From positions 62,001 through 126,000 of the forward strand of contig CAVUKZ010000006.1 of the NCBI GenBank assembly GCA_963742205.1: a stretch of DNA of 64,000 nucleotides, given 5' to 3'. How positions within the stretch are numbered: the first letter of the stretch is position 1; each line of letters opens with the position of its first letter. The position numbers were made by a program, and so were the translations under genes. The notes beneath the pieces were generated by a model, which was given only the letters and a program-made list of their open reading frames with translations, did no database searches and had not been told where the DNA came from. Source of the stretch: WHSW01 sp963742205 (GTDB lineage: Bacteria > Actinomycetota > Thermoleophilia > Solirubrobacterales > 70-9). Positions 45,752 to 55,567 of this stretch are shown here, piece after piece.

Positions 45752-45811
45752 GCACGCGGTCCCCCTACACAGCGGTCGGCCAGGGCTGAGGCCGCGGATA
45801 GACTTACGCGC

Positions 45812-46903
45812 TTGCCTCAGCGCCTCTTCCTCCACATCGGGATCCACAAGACGGGGTCGACCGCGGTGCAGCGGTTCCTGGCGCGCAGCGAGAACCTGCT
45901 CCTCGAACAGGACGTCCTCTATCCGCACAGCGGCCGCCCGGCCAGGAAGGCGATCGCCGACGGCCAGCACCTACTGATCCCGGAGCTCAGGCGGCCCGGT
46001 CCGCGCGGTACGCGGGCCTGGGACTCGCTGGCGAAGGAGCTCGAGGAAGCGGATCAGGGCACGGTGGTGATCAGCTCGGAGAACTTCGACCTCCTGAGCG
46101 AGCCAGGGCAGATCGCCGACCTGCGCGAGCGCCTCGCGGGGTTCGAGGTCAGCGTCGTCGTCTACCTACGGCGCCAGGACGAGTTCCTTCACTCCTACTT
46201 CTGCCTCGACGTCCTCTTCCATGGCGAGACGCGCAGCTTCGACGAGTATCGCCGCGCGCCAAAGACGGAGCCGGACTACGAGCGCCTGCTGGCGCCCTGG
46301 GAGCGGTCCTTCGGACTCGAGAGCCTGATCGTCCGTCCGTATGAGAAGCCGGCGCTCGCCGAGGGGGATGTAGTCGCCGACTTCTGCGCGCAGATCGGTG
46401 TCGATCCCGGGGAGCCGGCCGCGACCCGGGCTACCCCCAACCCGATCAACCGCACCTACCCCCGCAACGTGATCAACTGCGTGCTGCTGGCGCGACGCGG
46501 AGGCATGGCGGAGGACGAGATCGCGGAGTTGCGCCATCTGTTTGCGGCCGTCTATCGAAATCGCAAGGTCGCGGCGGACTACCTCTCGCCCGCGCAGCGC
46601 GACTCGCTGCTGGCGGAGTTCGACGCCTCGAACCGCGCGGTGGCCAAGCGGTACCTGGGCACGGACGGCCCGCTGTTCGCGGCGCTCGACACTGGCGACG
46701 AGCAAGCCTGGCAGCGGCGCTACGGCGGCGCGTTGGCGGACGTCTCCGCCTCCGTGGCGGATGCGCGCGCGGTGCTCGCCCGCCGCGGCCGGGCGGGCAC
46801 CGGCGGTCCGCGTCACCCGACGCCGCGGAAAGCCGCCACGCCCGGAAGCCGTCCGCGCCCTCGGGCTAGATGGAGCCAGAACAGGCCGAGCGCGGATACC
46901 TGA
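45812..46903 (+). CDS. Sulfotransferase family protein
   Basis: About 363 aa from TTG 45812. The PAPS loop is RLFLHIGIHKTGSTAVQRFL (residues ~4-23). A serine-rich strand GTVVISSENFDLLSEPGQIA is followed by the 3'-phosphate-binding-type segment VVVYLRRQDEFLHSYFCLDV. The type resembles bacterial sulfotransferases with the IHKTGST signature. The helical C-terminal part includes LLAEFDASNRAVAKRYLGTD. The last ~40 residues are Arg/Pro-rich, and may be out of frame, since TAG at 46867-46869 lies just before the next ATG (46870). It overlaps the following gene by 34 nt. Confidence 0.8.
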   Translation: MPQRLFLHIGIHKTGSTAVQRFLARSENLLLEQDVLYPHSGRPARKAIADGQHLLIPELRRPGPRGTRAWDSLAKELEEADQGTVVISSENFDLLSEPGQIADLRERLAGFEVSVVVYLRRQDEFLHSYFCLDVLFHGETRSFDEYRRAPKTEPDYERLLAPWERSFGLESLIVRPYEKPALAEGDVVADFCAQIGVDPGEPAATRATPNPINRTYPRNVINCVLLARRGGMAEDEIAELRHLFAAVYRNRKVAADYLSPAQRDSLLAEFDASNRAVAKRYLGTDGPLFAALDTGDEQAWQRRYGGALADVSASVADARAVLARRGRAGTGGPRHPTPRKAATPGSRPRPRARWSQNRPSADT

Positions 46904-48034
46904 GAGCGGTCCACTACTTCGCCGACGCCGGGATCGCCAAGTTCTGGACGGCGTTCGCCGGGGCGCCGTCCCCGCCGATTTCGAGCGGATCCGCAAACGA
47001 CGGCTTCGACACGATCATCCTCGTCGTACCCTGGGCGTCGTTCCAGCCGACGATCGATCCGCCGTGCACCTCGTTCGTCCATCTGGAGCGTCTGCGGTGG
47101 CTGATCAGGCAGGCCACCGAGAATGGACTCAAGGTGGCGCTGCGCCTCGGCTACCTGTGGAGCGCGACGCGTCGCCATCTCCACCTCGATCGCTACCGGA
47201 CGGTGCTCAGAGCCGCGAGCGAGGACGGCGCCGCGATGGAGGCGGCGTGGACCGCGTACCACCACGCCCTGGCCGAGAGCGCGGAGGGAGTCGAGTTCGC
47301 GTTTCTCTCCTAGGAGGACTCCTACGGCCGATCCTCCGGGGCCCCCGCCCGGGGCCGGAGATCCGCGCGACGGTGGCGGGCTCGTCCGGCTTCAGCGGTT
47401 ACTCAGGCCGGAGCGCCGTCCCCGCGCCGACGAGCCCGGCTACCGGGCCTGGCTTCGTCTACGAGCAGGTCGTCCTCAATCGGCTCGTAGCCCTCGCCGC
47501 CCCCGCCTGGAAAGGCATCGACCTCCGGTTCGAGCACCGCCTCGACGGCGACCGCTGGGTGGACGACGAGGGCACCGATCATTGGTACCAGCAGAGCCTG
47601 ATCCGCCCCGGCGCACGGGGCGACCTCGTCTACTACCACCCGGACCTGCGCACCAGCGGGCACGGAAAGCGGAGGCGGGCGGCGGCCCTCCTCCACCTCG
47701 AGGAGACGTTTTGCCAGTACCAGTCGCTGGGGTGGAGCGGCCGTTCGTCGACCAGTTCAACTTCGAGCTCAACAACCCGGAGTTCCCCGACTTCTCCTCG
47801 ACTCACGAGGAACACCTGCCCGACCTGATCAGCGCCGCCGCACCCCTGTTCGCTGGGGGCTGCTCACGGAGCGACGGTCTGCTCGCCGTCCACCGCGGCT
47901 CGACATTGGTTCAGCGCCGTCCGCGGGTGACGATGGCCCGGGCGAGGGTAGAGCTCACGGTAGCCGAGGTCAGCGAGCCGCTGACGCTGGGCGTATCGCT
48001 CCTCCGAAAGGCGGAGCGCAGGGAGGTGAGATGA
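46870..48034 (+). CDS. Putative TIM-barrel glycoside-hydrolase-like protein, frameshifted
   Basis: Starts MEPEQAERGYLRAVHYFADA. The fold hints are GFDTIILVVPWASFQPTIDP, LERLRWLIRQATENGLKVAL and RLGYLWSA, like the first beta-alpha units of a TIM barrel, then FAFLSWEDSYGRIL, where WED may hold a catalytic Glu. Frame changes occur near 47310 (stop TAG in the first frame), 47370 and 47730. Later parts are KGIDLRFEHRLDGDRWVDDE, YHPDLRTSGHGKRRRAAALL and FNFELNNPEFPDFSSTHEEH. It ends TGA 48032-48034, overlapping the next ATG. Substrate not known; the family assignment is tentative. Confidence 0.5.
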
Positions 48035-48249
48035 CCACCGCCTCGCCGGGCGTCAGCACACTCGAATTCGAGGCGCTCAAGGCGCCCGCGCTCCGGATCG
48101 AGGTCCGCGATGGCCGCGGTCGCATCGGCAGGGTTGCCCTCTACGCCCACGTGTTCACTAAAGGCTGCTACCCGCGCGACTGGACCGAACGCCCCGCGAT
48201 CACGGCGATCCGCGGGCTCAACGCGGAGCTGTCCGCAACGCAGGGCTAG
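48031..48249 (+). CDS. Small beta-rich protein of unknown function
   Basis: A 72-aa protein starting MTTASPGVSTLEFEALKAPA and continuing LRIEVRDGRGRIGRVALYAH, then RDWTERPAITAIRGLNAELS. It is coupled by ATGA to the upstream gene and its last four bases overlap the convergent sulfotransferase-DUF6473 gene. It may be a detached beta-sandwich domain of the protein before it. Not recognised. Confidence 0.5.
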   Translation: MTTASPGVSTLEFEALKAPALRIEVRDGRGRIGRVALYAHVFTKGCYPRDWTERPAITAIRGLNAELSATQG

Positions 48250-49889
48250 GAGACCGCGATCCCGAGGTCCGGGCGGCGGGCGACGATCAGCGCTCCGAGC
48301 CTCGGCGTCAGCGAATCGGCGGCCGCCGCGTGCATCTCCGGCGACGGGTAGTAGCGGTTCTCCGCGGGCTGCGGGAGGTCCTTGAAGATCGGCACGGGTG
48401 CGCCATCCTCGCTGGCGACGAGGGGGTTCGGGATCCCGGCGTCGGTGACCACCTCCACCAGTTCGTCCACCTCTTGCGCCAGCTCCTCGACCATCGAGGG
48501 GTTGACGAAATGCGGAAACGCCCCCATGAACTCGGACACCGGCGAGAGGCCCTCGGGCAGCTGGGGCGAGCGCTGGGAGAACCACAGCAGCAGCTTCGGG
48601 ACCTCGATCAACTCGAACAGCTGTCGCATCTCGGCCAGGTAGGCGTCCTGGATCTCTGCCCGCAGCCGCAACAGGTCCCGTTCGGACCACTGAGTCAGCA
48701 GCCGGGCGAAGAACCGGTCGGCAAAGACGAACTTCGCGCCGGACCCCCGCAGGCGCAGGAAGGCGGAGATGTGATCTCGGGTCTCGACCCAGCGCGTCCC
48801 CGTCCCCCTCGCCGAGAAGCACTCGATCACCGCGCACTCGGCGCCGTTGATCAACTCGAGCAGTCTGTGGTCGTTGTAATAGAGCGGCGCCCGGGCGCCT
48901 CCGTAACCGAGGTTGAGCGGCCGCATCTCCAGCGCATCGCAGACCAGCGACGCGTACGGCCGCTCGACGAAGCGCCCGAAGGTCGAGGCGGCGCCCAGAA
49001 AGGCCACCCTCCGACCCGGCTCCGGCTCCGGGCCCCGGAACCACCGGCCGGGCGCCGCCTCGTAGTAGTGGTAGTCGAGAATCCGGTCGTCCTCGTCCGC
49101 GTACTTGCGCCCGTCTCGGGGCGCCGGACGGCTGGGCGGCCAGCCCCGGAGCCTGTTGGCCTCGGCCCGGGCCAGCAGCTCCCGATAGGTGCCGAAGTCG
49201 GCCGCTTGCGACACGTGCTGGCGTCCGTAGCCGAGCAGGACGTCGGGGGGATCGCGGCGCTTGCGGCGCAGCTGCTGGCCGTAGCCGCGCATCAGCGCCT
49301 CCACATCGTCGAGCCCGAGAAACTCCGCCAGACCGCCGATGTCGGCCTGTCCTGCGAAGAAGCTCTCGTAGTCGACGACATAGAAGGCCAGCCGGTCGAG
49401 CCATTTCCGCGTCGCGCGCAGCGACCCGTTCCATTCCCGACAGGCGGCGCGGTAATCGCGGGCCCGGGTCCAGGTGCGGTCGTCGGTGTTGAGCGCCCGG
49501 CGCTGGAAGCTGGCCGCAACGTCGTAGGGGTTGCGCAGGATGTAGAGGATCCTCGCTCCCGAAAACGAGTCGGCGATCCGGGCGTAGAGCGGATGGAGCC
49601 GAGGGATCTTGTCGCCGACCAGGCGTGCACGATCGAACCGCTCGACGACCTCGGGGTAGCGGGTGTTCGGAAACGCGTCGAACGAGTCGTAGAAGGTGTC
49701 GCTCTCGCGGATGTCGAGAAAGCGCTCTGCGGAGAACAGGTCCGGGCCGAACTCCTCCGGCCTGGCCGCGAACCGCACGTAGCGCTCGAGCCCGAGCGAG
49801 ACGCCGGGATCGGCGGTCACCACCTGCCACAGCGCGCTCGTTCCCGAGCGCGCGCAGCCGCCGATGAAGAGAAAGCCCGCCGCCGCCAT
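48246..49889 (-). CDS. Sulfotransferase fused to a DUF6473-like domain
   Basis: An intact 547-aa protein; start taken at MAAAGFLFIGGCARSGTSAL (49889), where the PAPS loop CARSGTSALWQV is close to the N-terminus. Other sulfotransferase parts are RARLVGDKIPRLHPLYARIA and ILYILRNPYDVAASFQRRAL. From ~300 the sequence changes to a DUF6473-type domain: RRVAFLGAASTFGRFVERPY, ASLVCDALEMRPLNLGYGGA, then LLLWFSQRSPQLPEGLSPV and FPHFVNPSMVEELAQEVDEL. This domain is known from exopolysaccharide-related proteins in Rhodobacterales; its function is unknown. It is divergent from the next sulfotransferase gene (69 nt). Confidence 0.82.
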   Translation of the reverse strand: MAAAGFLFIGGCARSGTSALWQVVTADPGVSLGLERYVRFAARPEEFGPDLFSAERFLDIRESDTFYDSFDAFPNTRYPEVVERFDRARLVGDKIPRLHPLYARIADSFSGARILYILRNPYDVAASFQRRALNTDDRTWTRARDYRAACREWNGSLRATRKWLDRLAFYVVDYESFFAGQADIGGLAEFLGLDDVEALMRGYGQQLRRKRRDPPDVLLGYGRQHVSQAADFGTYRELLARAEANRLRGWPPSRPAPRDGRKYADEDDRILDYHYYEAAPGRWFRGPEPEPGRRVAFLGAASTFGRFVERPYASLVCDALEMRPLNLGYGGARAPLYYNDHRLLELINGAECAVIECFSARGTGTRWVETRDHISAFLRLRGSGAKFVFADRFFARLLTQWSERDLLRLRAEIQDAYLAEMRQLFELIEVPKLLLWFSQRSPQLPEGLSPVSEFMGAFPHFVNPSMVEELAQEVDELVEVVTDAGIPNPLVASEDGAPVPIFKDLPQPAENRYYPSPEMHAAAADSLTPRLGALIVARRPDLGIAVS

Positions 49890-49958
49890 CCGCGTGGAAT
49901 CTAGCTGGGACCCGGCTGCGATGCACGGCCACACGTCCATCCGCCTACGATCCCCTCC

Positions 49959-50741
49959 GTGGACCGGCCGCTCCTCGTGCACCTGCACATGTTCAAGAAC
50001 GCCGGGACCACCGTCGATTCGGCGCTCGGATCGTGGTTCGGGACGGTTTCGTCTCCTACGACGGCCGGGCCCGCCACCGGATCGGCCCGACGAGTTTCGC
50101 GAGCTGGTCGGCGGACGCAAATCGATGGCGGCGGTCTCGAGCCACCAGCTGAGGCTCCCGCTGCCCGAGATCCCGGGGATCGAGCTGATGCCGATGGTCT
50201 TCTTTCGCGAGCCGCTCGACCGCGCCCAGTCGGTGTGGTCGTTCGAGCGCCGCCAGCGGTCCGACAGCCCCGGCGCGCAGCACGCGAAGAAGCTCTCGGT
50301 CGACGGCTACGTGCGCTGGCGGCTGGACCAAGGCGAGATCAGCGTGATCTCGGACTTCCAGACCGGAGTTGTCGGCCGCGACGAGCCGGGCGGCGTCGAC
50401 GTCGGACTGGCGGCGGGCGGCTCGGGGCTGCGCGTTGGTCGGCGTAGTCGAGCGTATGACGGAGAGCATGTTCGCCGCCGAGCACGGCTGAGGCGAGCGT
50501 TCCCCGCGATCGACCTCTCGTTCGTGAGCCGCAACGTCACCGGGCGCGGGCGGCGACCGCGGTCGAGCGGGTGCGATTTCTTCGAGCTGCTCGGGCCGGC
50601 GCTCGCCGCGGAGCTGCGCGGCGCAACGCCCGCGACACCGAGCTGCACAGGCTCGCGAACCGCGAGCTCGACCGCCGCCTCGCGGCAATCCCGGAGCGCG
50701 AGCGCGCTGATCGGTTTCGATCGGCGTTGCCGGGCGCGTGA
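49959..50741 (+). CDS. Sulfotransferase family protein, frameshifted
   Basis: Starts GTG 49959: VDRPLLVHLHMFKNAGTTVD, where MFKNAGTT is the PAPS loop of the Sulfotransfer_2 type. After shifts near 50045 and 50090, FRELVGGRKSMAAVSSHQLR and LPLPEIPGIELMPMVFFREP lead to the 3'-phosphate site (FFREPLDRAQSVWSFERRQR). A further shift near 50370 ends GVSEVISDFQT and the C-terminus runs NRELDRRLAAIPERERADRF to TGA 50739-50741. About 260 aa. It is convergent with the GT2-TylF-like gene. Confidence 0.7.
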
Positions 50742-50847
50742 GGGGCGGCGCGGGCTCGCGGACGGCGACCGCCCCGGCGCCGGCTTAGGTCCGGGCTGCC
50801 TGAGGCAAAACGCGCCAGCAGATCTCGCGCGCGCGCCTCCACGGGTG

Positions 50848-52289
50848 TCATCGCGATCCACCGCTCCGCGAGGAAGGTTGGCGGCGGCGGCACCCGCGAT
50901 CCGCGGCTTCGGTGGCGGCGACCGTGACGAAACCGCCGGGACTAACCCGGTCATACAGCTCCGAAAGCGATTCTGTCGCGCCTGCCCCGAGCCGGAGGAT
51001 CGCGATCGCCTCGTCGACTCCACGCCCGGGGGTTCCGCATCCGGGTGGGCAACCTGACGCGATCGTCGAGCAGCCCAAGGCTTCGAGCCGCCGGGCTCGG
51101 GCCACGTCGTCTGGCGGAAGGGTCCGCGGCCCAGACCACACGATTGTCCACGCCCCAGGCCGCGAGGACTCCACGCATCAGCACAGTCCCGCCGGCGGCC
51201 CGGGCGGCAGTCCACGAGGTCACCGCGAACGTGCTCGAAGAGGGCTGCGGAAACGCAGCGATCGAGGCTATTGAGTCGTGCCCGGGTCGCGACGGCGGGG
51301 GGTCGTTGGAGTCGACGATTTCGGCTCGGCCAGAGGTTCCCTTTCAGCAGGTTGATATAGCGACGCGCGAGCTTTTCGACCGGTGGGCTGGGCTTGGTCT
51401 CCACACGCGCGGACGTGGCGATCATCGCCAGCGCATGGGGTGACGGAGTACCGAGGCAGAGCGGTCGCGCCTCAGGCCGCTGATAGTCGCCGCCCCGCAG
51501 GCGGCGTGTACTCCTCGAGCGGCTGCTCGCGAGCCGAGCGCGGGCTGTTGGTCGCCGCGCCGCCGTGCACCTGGTGAAAGGTGGCCTCACCGAGCAGGAT
51601 CACGAGCTGCGAGCCCGGGAGCGGGCAGGCGCGTCCGAACAGATCCGGGTTCGCGAGCCCGCCGCCGGAGGAGCGAAACCGCTCGTCGTAGCCTCCCAGC
51701 TCCGCCCACAGCTCGCGACGGCATGAACACGGCGTTGCTCGCGGCCGGCGCCTCGAACCAGCCGGCGCGCGACGACCCGCCGAGCGCCGAGACGTCGAAC
51801 AGGCGGTAGCCGTCGCCCGTCCAGTCGATCGACTCGAGCAGCGCGTCTTCGGCGGCTTCGTCGTAGCCGGCGACGACGGAGCGCCGCTGGACGTCCGGGC
51901 CGAGGTGCAGCCCGAGGGTCGCGATCACGGCCGCGGATGCAGAGCGGCGGCGGCGAGCGCGTGGCGCAGGATCCCCGGCGACGCGAGCCGAGCCCCGTCG
52001 ACCATCGCGCCGACCAGCGGCGCGGCCGCGGCGGCGAAGGCGCGGTTGACCGCCGCGACGGGCGACGGCGCGAGGCGTCGTCGATCCGCAGCCAGCGCAC
52101 CCGGGCCCCGAAGCGCTCGCAGGCTCGATCGGCGGTTGGCGGTTCGCGGACCCGTTGTCGACGACGATCAGCTCGTACTCGGCGCGCCGATGCCACGCTG
52201 CATCGACGGCGACAGCGAGCGGATCGTGCGCGGCAGCTCTCGCTCCATCTCGTGGGCGACGAGCGACCGCGGGAGAGCCGCGGCGTCAT
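50848..52289 (-). CDS. GT2 glycosyltransferase plus TylF-like methyltransferase fusion, frameshifted
   Basis: Starts MTPRLS at 52289 (overlaps previous stop, ATGA). With corrected frames the GT2 part reads LVAHEMERELPRTIRSLSPS, YELIVVDNGS, then PVIATLGLHLGPDVQRRSVV, GYDEAAEDALLESIDWTGDG and FEAPAASNAVFMPS, followed by LVILLGEATFHQVHGGAATN. This is the WxxDGYRLF-type GT2 found in several genes here. The chain continues as PVEKLARRYINLLKGNL and then a TylF/macrocin-O-methyltransferase-like part: LNSLDRCVSAALFEHVRGDL and LMRGVLAAWGVDNRVVWAAD, SELYDRVSPGGFVTVAA. Many single-base indels occur. The stop (50848) is uncertain. Confidence 0.55.
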
Positions 52290-53862
52290 CCGACGCGCTT
52301 GAGGAAGCCCCGGGGGTTGAAGGTCAGGCCCGAACCCTCCGGGCGGTGATCGGGGGCGAAGTCGCGGCGGTCCCGGAGGATCGTCGGCAGCGCTTCGTGC
52401 GGGCCCGGGCCGATCTCGGGGAGGACCGGATGGCCGTTCACGACCGTGCTCTCGACGATCGCGTAGGAGCCGACACGGACGAGCGGTGCGTAGGCCTTGA
52501 ACTCGTCGATCACGACCGCCGGCGTGCCGGGGACAGGAGCACGATCGCGCTCGTCCCCTCGCCGACGGTCTCGAACACCTGTCGGCGCGTCTCCTCGGCG
52601 GTTGGCGCGCCGGTCACGTACGTGATCCGCGGATGCTGCTCGCGCCTGCCCTCGGCATCTGCGCGGACCGACAGCACGCGGCCGCACCCGACGAGCTCGC
52701 AGATCGAGGCGAGGAAGCGCGCGCTCGCCGCCGCCGGCGAGTCTCGATGATCCAGTCCGGCCGCACCGTCGCGATCAGCTCCTGGTAGGCGAGCAGGTCG
52801 GTCGGGGAGCGCTCGACCCGCTCGCCCGAGCCAGGTCGCTCGCGCCACGCCGAGGCTGCGCCAGTAGGCGTCGGTGATCGGCCTGCGGAGCTCGTCGGGA
52901 ACCGGCATCGGCTGCTCGGGAACCCGTCGGCCCCGACCCGCTGCGCGTGTCTGAACGCCCGCCGTCGCCCAGCGGGGCCGGGTGCGCAGCGCCGCTTCGG
53001 AACATCGTGCCGACGAAGTGGCAGCGGCTTGCCGGGCCCCGGAACGGCCGCTTGCGCAGCTGCTCGTAGTGCTCGCGGTAGGGGATCAGCCGGGCGTGGC
53101 GCTCGTCGACGTCGGCCTGGTTGGTGGTCGTGCCGCCGTGGAGCTGGTGAAAGGAGCCCTCGCCGAGGATGTCGACGACGGTGACGCCGGGGGTCGCGCC
53201 GAGGCGCTCGAACAGGTCGAGGTTGGCGTAGCCCGCCGCCCGGCATCGAGAAGGCCTCGTCGAAGCCGCCGACCTGCTCGAGCAGCCGCCGCGGCACGAA
53301 CAGGCAGTTGCTCTCCCACAGCCCGTCGAACCAGTCGCGCTCGCCGATGAAGTGGCCGATCTCGAACAGCCGGTAGCCGTCGAGCGGCCAGTCGATCCGT
53401 CGAACAGCCGATCCTCGTACGCCTGGTCGTAGCCCGCGTCGATCGCCTCGCCCTGCTGGCCCGGGGCCGACGTACCACTGCTGGGTGGCGACCATCGCCG
53501 GCGCGTAGGTGCGCAGGCCGAGCATGCCGAAGCGGAGCACCCCCGGGGTGAGCACGTGCGCGCCGTCGATCATCAGCGCGATCACCTCGCCGCGCGAGCC
53601 GCGATCCCGCGATTGAGCGCGTGCGCCGGGGACGGCGTCGAATCGCGCCGAGGTCGAGGTAGCGGAACTCCGGGCCCGAAGCCGCGCGACGAAGTCCGCG
53701 CCCAGCCGCTGGTCCTCGGCGGAGCCGTTCTCGACCACGACACCTCGTAGTCGAGGTCATCGATCCCCTGCTGGTAGGAGCGCGACAGCGAGTGCAGGGT
53801 GCGCTCGGCCTCGCGGCGCATGTTGTGGAAGACGACGACGACCGAGAGCTCCGGCGCGTCAC
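52286..53862 (-). CDS. GT2 glycosyltransferase plus CmcI-like (cephalosporin hydroxylase family) domain, frameshifted
   Basis: Starts near GTG 53862 (overlapping the previous TGA). GT2 part: APELSVVVVFHNMRREAERT, LHSLSRSYQQGIDDLDYEV, then EVIALMIDGAHVLTPGVLRF, RTYAPAMVATQQWYVGP, RIDWPLDGYRLFEIGHFIGE and SNCLFVPRRLLEQVGGFDEA with a PGGGL motif. The C-terminal part is CmcI-like: SPTDLLAYQELIATVRPDWI, IETG-type loop (broken by an indel), LASICELVGCGRVLSV and VIDEFKAYAPLVRVGSYAIV, ESTVVNGHPVLPEIGPGPHE and LTFNPRGFLKRVG at the end. CmcI-type enzymes are SAM-dependent methyltransferase-like proteins; the reaction here is unknown. Ends TGA 52286-52288. Confidence 0.6.
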
Positions 53863-55567
53863 CGGGCCGGGCGGGCGAGCGGCGCGCGCTCGGCCCGCTC
53901 GCGGGCGAGCCTCGGGCGCGGCCGCACGGCACGGCGCCGGTCGCTTCCGCCAGCGAGGCGCCCGGTCCAGTCGACGCGCTCGATCGGCTCATCGATTCCG
54001 CGCCGCGCGCGGAACTCCTCGACCGCTGCGCGCAGCCCGCGGCGCCGTAGTGCTCGACGACCACGAAGCCGCCCGGCTGCGACCCGGTCGTAGAGGCGCT
54101 CGAGGGCCTCGGCGATCGCCCGCCCGCGTCTCGTCGCCGAGCTGGAGCAGCGCGAGCTCTTCGATCGGCGCGTCGCGAGCGTCTCGGCGAACGGGCCCTG
54201 CAGGAAGCGGACCCGCTCGTCGAGGAGGCCGAAGCGGTCGCGAAGCCGACGCGCACCGTGTTGAGGTCGGCGACCAGGTTGGCCGCGCCGTTCGCCTCCG
54301 CGGCCGCCGCTCGTCGGGCGGACCGTTGAAAGCGGTCGACGACCCAGACTCGGCGGTCGTGCGAGCTCGTGGGCGTCGAGATAGCGCGCGCAGGAAGATC
54401 GCGCCGCCGCCGCGCCAGACCCCGCACGCGGCGAGGTCGCCGCCGATCTCCTCCGTGCGGATCGCGTCGAGACAGCGCTCGAGGTGGTCGAGGCCGGTGC
54501 GGCCGATCGTCGTGTACGGGTAACAGGGCCGGTCGCCGAGCGGATGCGCAGCGGAGATCCGGTACGGCGGCGCTCCTGCCGGAGCCGGTCGAGCTCGCGC
54601 GAAGCCACATCCGCGGATCCCGCAGCTTGACCGGGTCAGGCTTGGTGCCGCTGCTCGCGGCACGTCGCCGAGGTACTCGAGGCGCACCTCGTTCTCGAGG
54701 TAGTGCTCGTCGAGCAGCGCCGCCTTGACCACGTCGAGGTAGCGGCGCGGCGGCCGGTCTGAGGCGCTCGCGGCCGCCGCCGCCGAGCTCGGGTCCGCGC
54801 GAGCTCGCGACCCGCAGCGACTCGCTCAGCTCGAGCCTGCTCGAAGCGGCACTCGGCGCTCTCGAGCCGATCGAGCGCCGTGGCGAGCTCGGGCTGCGAC
54901 TCGAGGCGCTCGCGTCTTCGACGACGATCGCGAGCCCGAAGTGGATCGGCAGCGACCACGCGCCGCAGGGCGGCGCTCGTGCTCGGCGACGAAGTCGTCG
55001 AGCGCCGTCATCACGCCGTTGCGCGGACCGCCCTCGACGACCGCGTTGTGCGAACTTCGGGTTCACGCCGCCGCGGTCGCAGCAGCTCCGGCCGGCCCGG
55101 GCACGATCCCCCGCGCGCGTACGGCTGGCGGAACTCCTCCGGGATCCGCTCGGGCGCGTAGTAGAGGTCGCGGCGGCCGTAGGGCCAGCCGACGTCGTGG
55201 AGGAGAGCAGCGGCAGCGGCGCGCCGGCCTCGCGGGCGGTCGCGGCGAGCATCTTGAGCTCGTTGTAGACCGTGTACCAGTTGTGGTCGCCGTCGATCAG
55301 GGCGACGTCGACCGCGCGGCAGCTCCGGCAGGACGTCGTGGCTGATGTCGCGATGGAAGTGGTAGCGGCCGGGGAAGCGCCGCTCGTGCTCGGAGGGGTC
55401 GAAGTGCGGGACCGGGTCGATCACGTGGACCTCGGACTCGGGCCGAGCAGGTCGAGCAGCTGCACCGTCGTCTCGCCCCGCAGCGCGCCGATCTCGACCA
55501 CCCGCTGGGCGCCGGCGGCGCGGAGGACCGGGTGCGACCGCGAGCTCCCAGCAGCCTGAAGGACCAT
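53859..55567 (-). CDS. Methyltransf_24-like plus TylF-like double methyltransferase (copy 2), frameshifted
   Basis: Starts ATG 55567 in TGATG. First part: AGAQRVVEIGALRGETTVQL, LDLLG, then SEVHVIDPVPHFDPSEHERR and FPGRYHFHRDISHDVLPELP, WYTVYNELKMLAAT, HDVGWPYGRRDLYYAPERIP and LPIHFGLAIVVED, a Methyltransf_24/CmcI-like SAM domain. The second part has DEHYLENEVRLEYLGDVPR and SAAHPLGDRPCYPYTTIGRT, DHLERCLDAIRTEEIGGDLA, GVWRGGGAIFLRAL, then LLDERVRFLQGPFAETLATR and LYDRVAAGGFVVVEHYGA, a TylF-like domain. It is a tandem copy of the gene at 55567-56914 (about 1350 bp apart; 74 bp identical at 55131-55204). Indels every 50-150 bp; ends TGA 53859. Confidence 0.6.
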
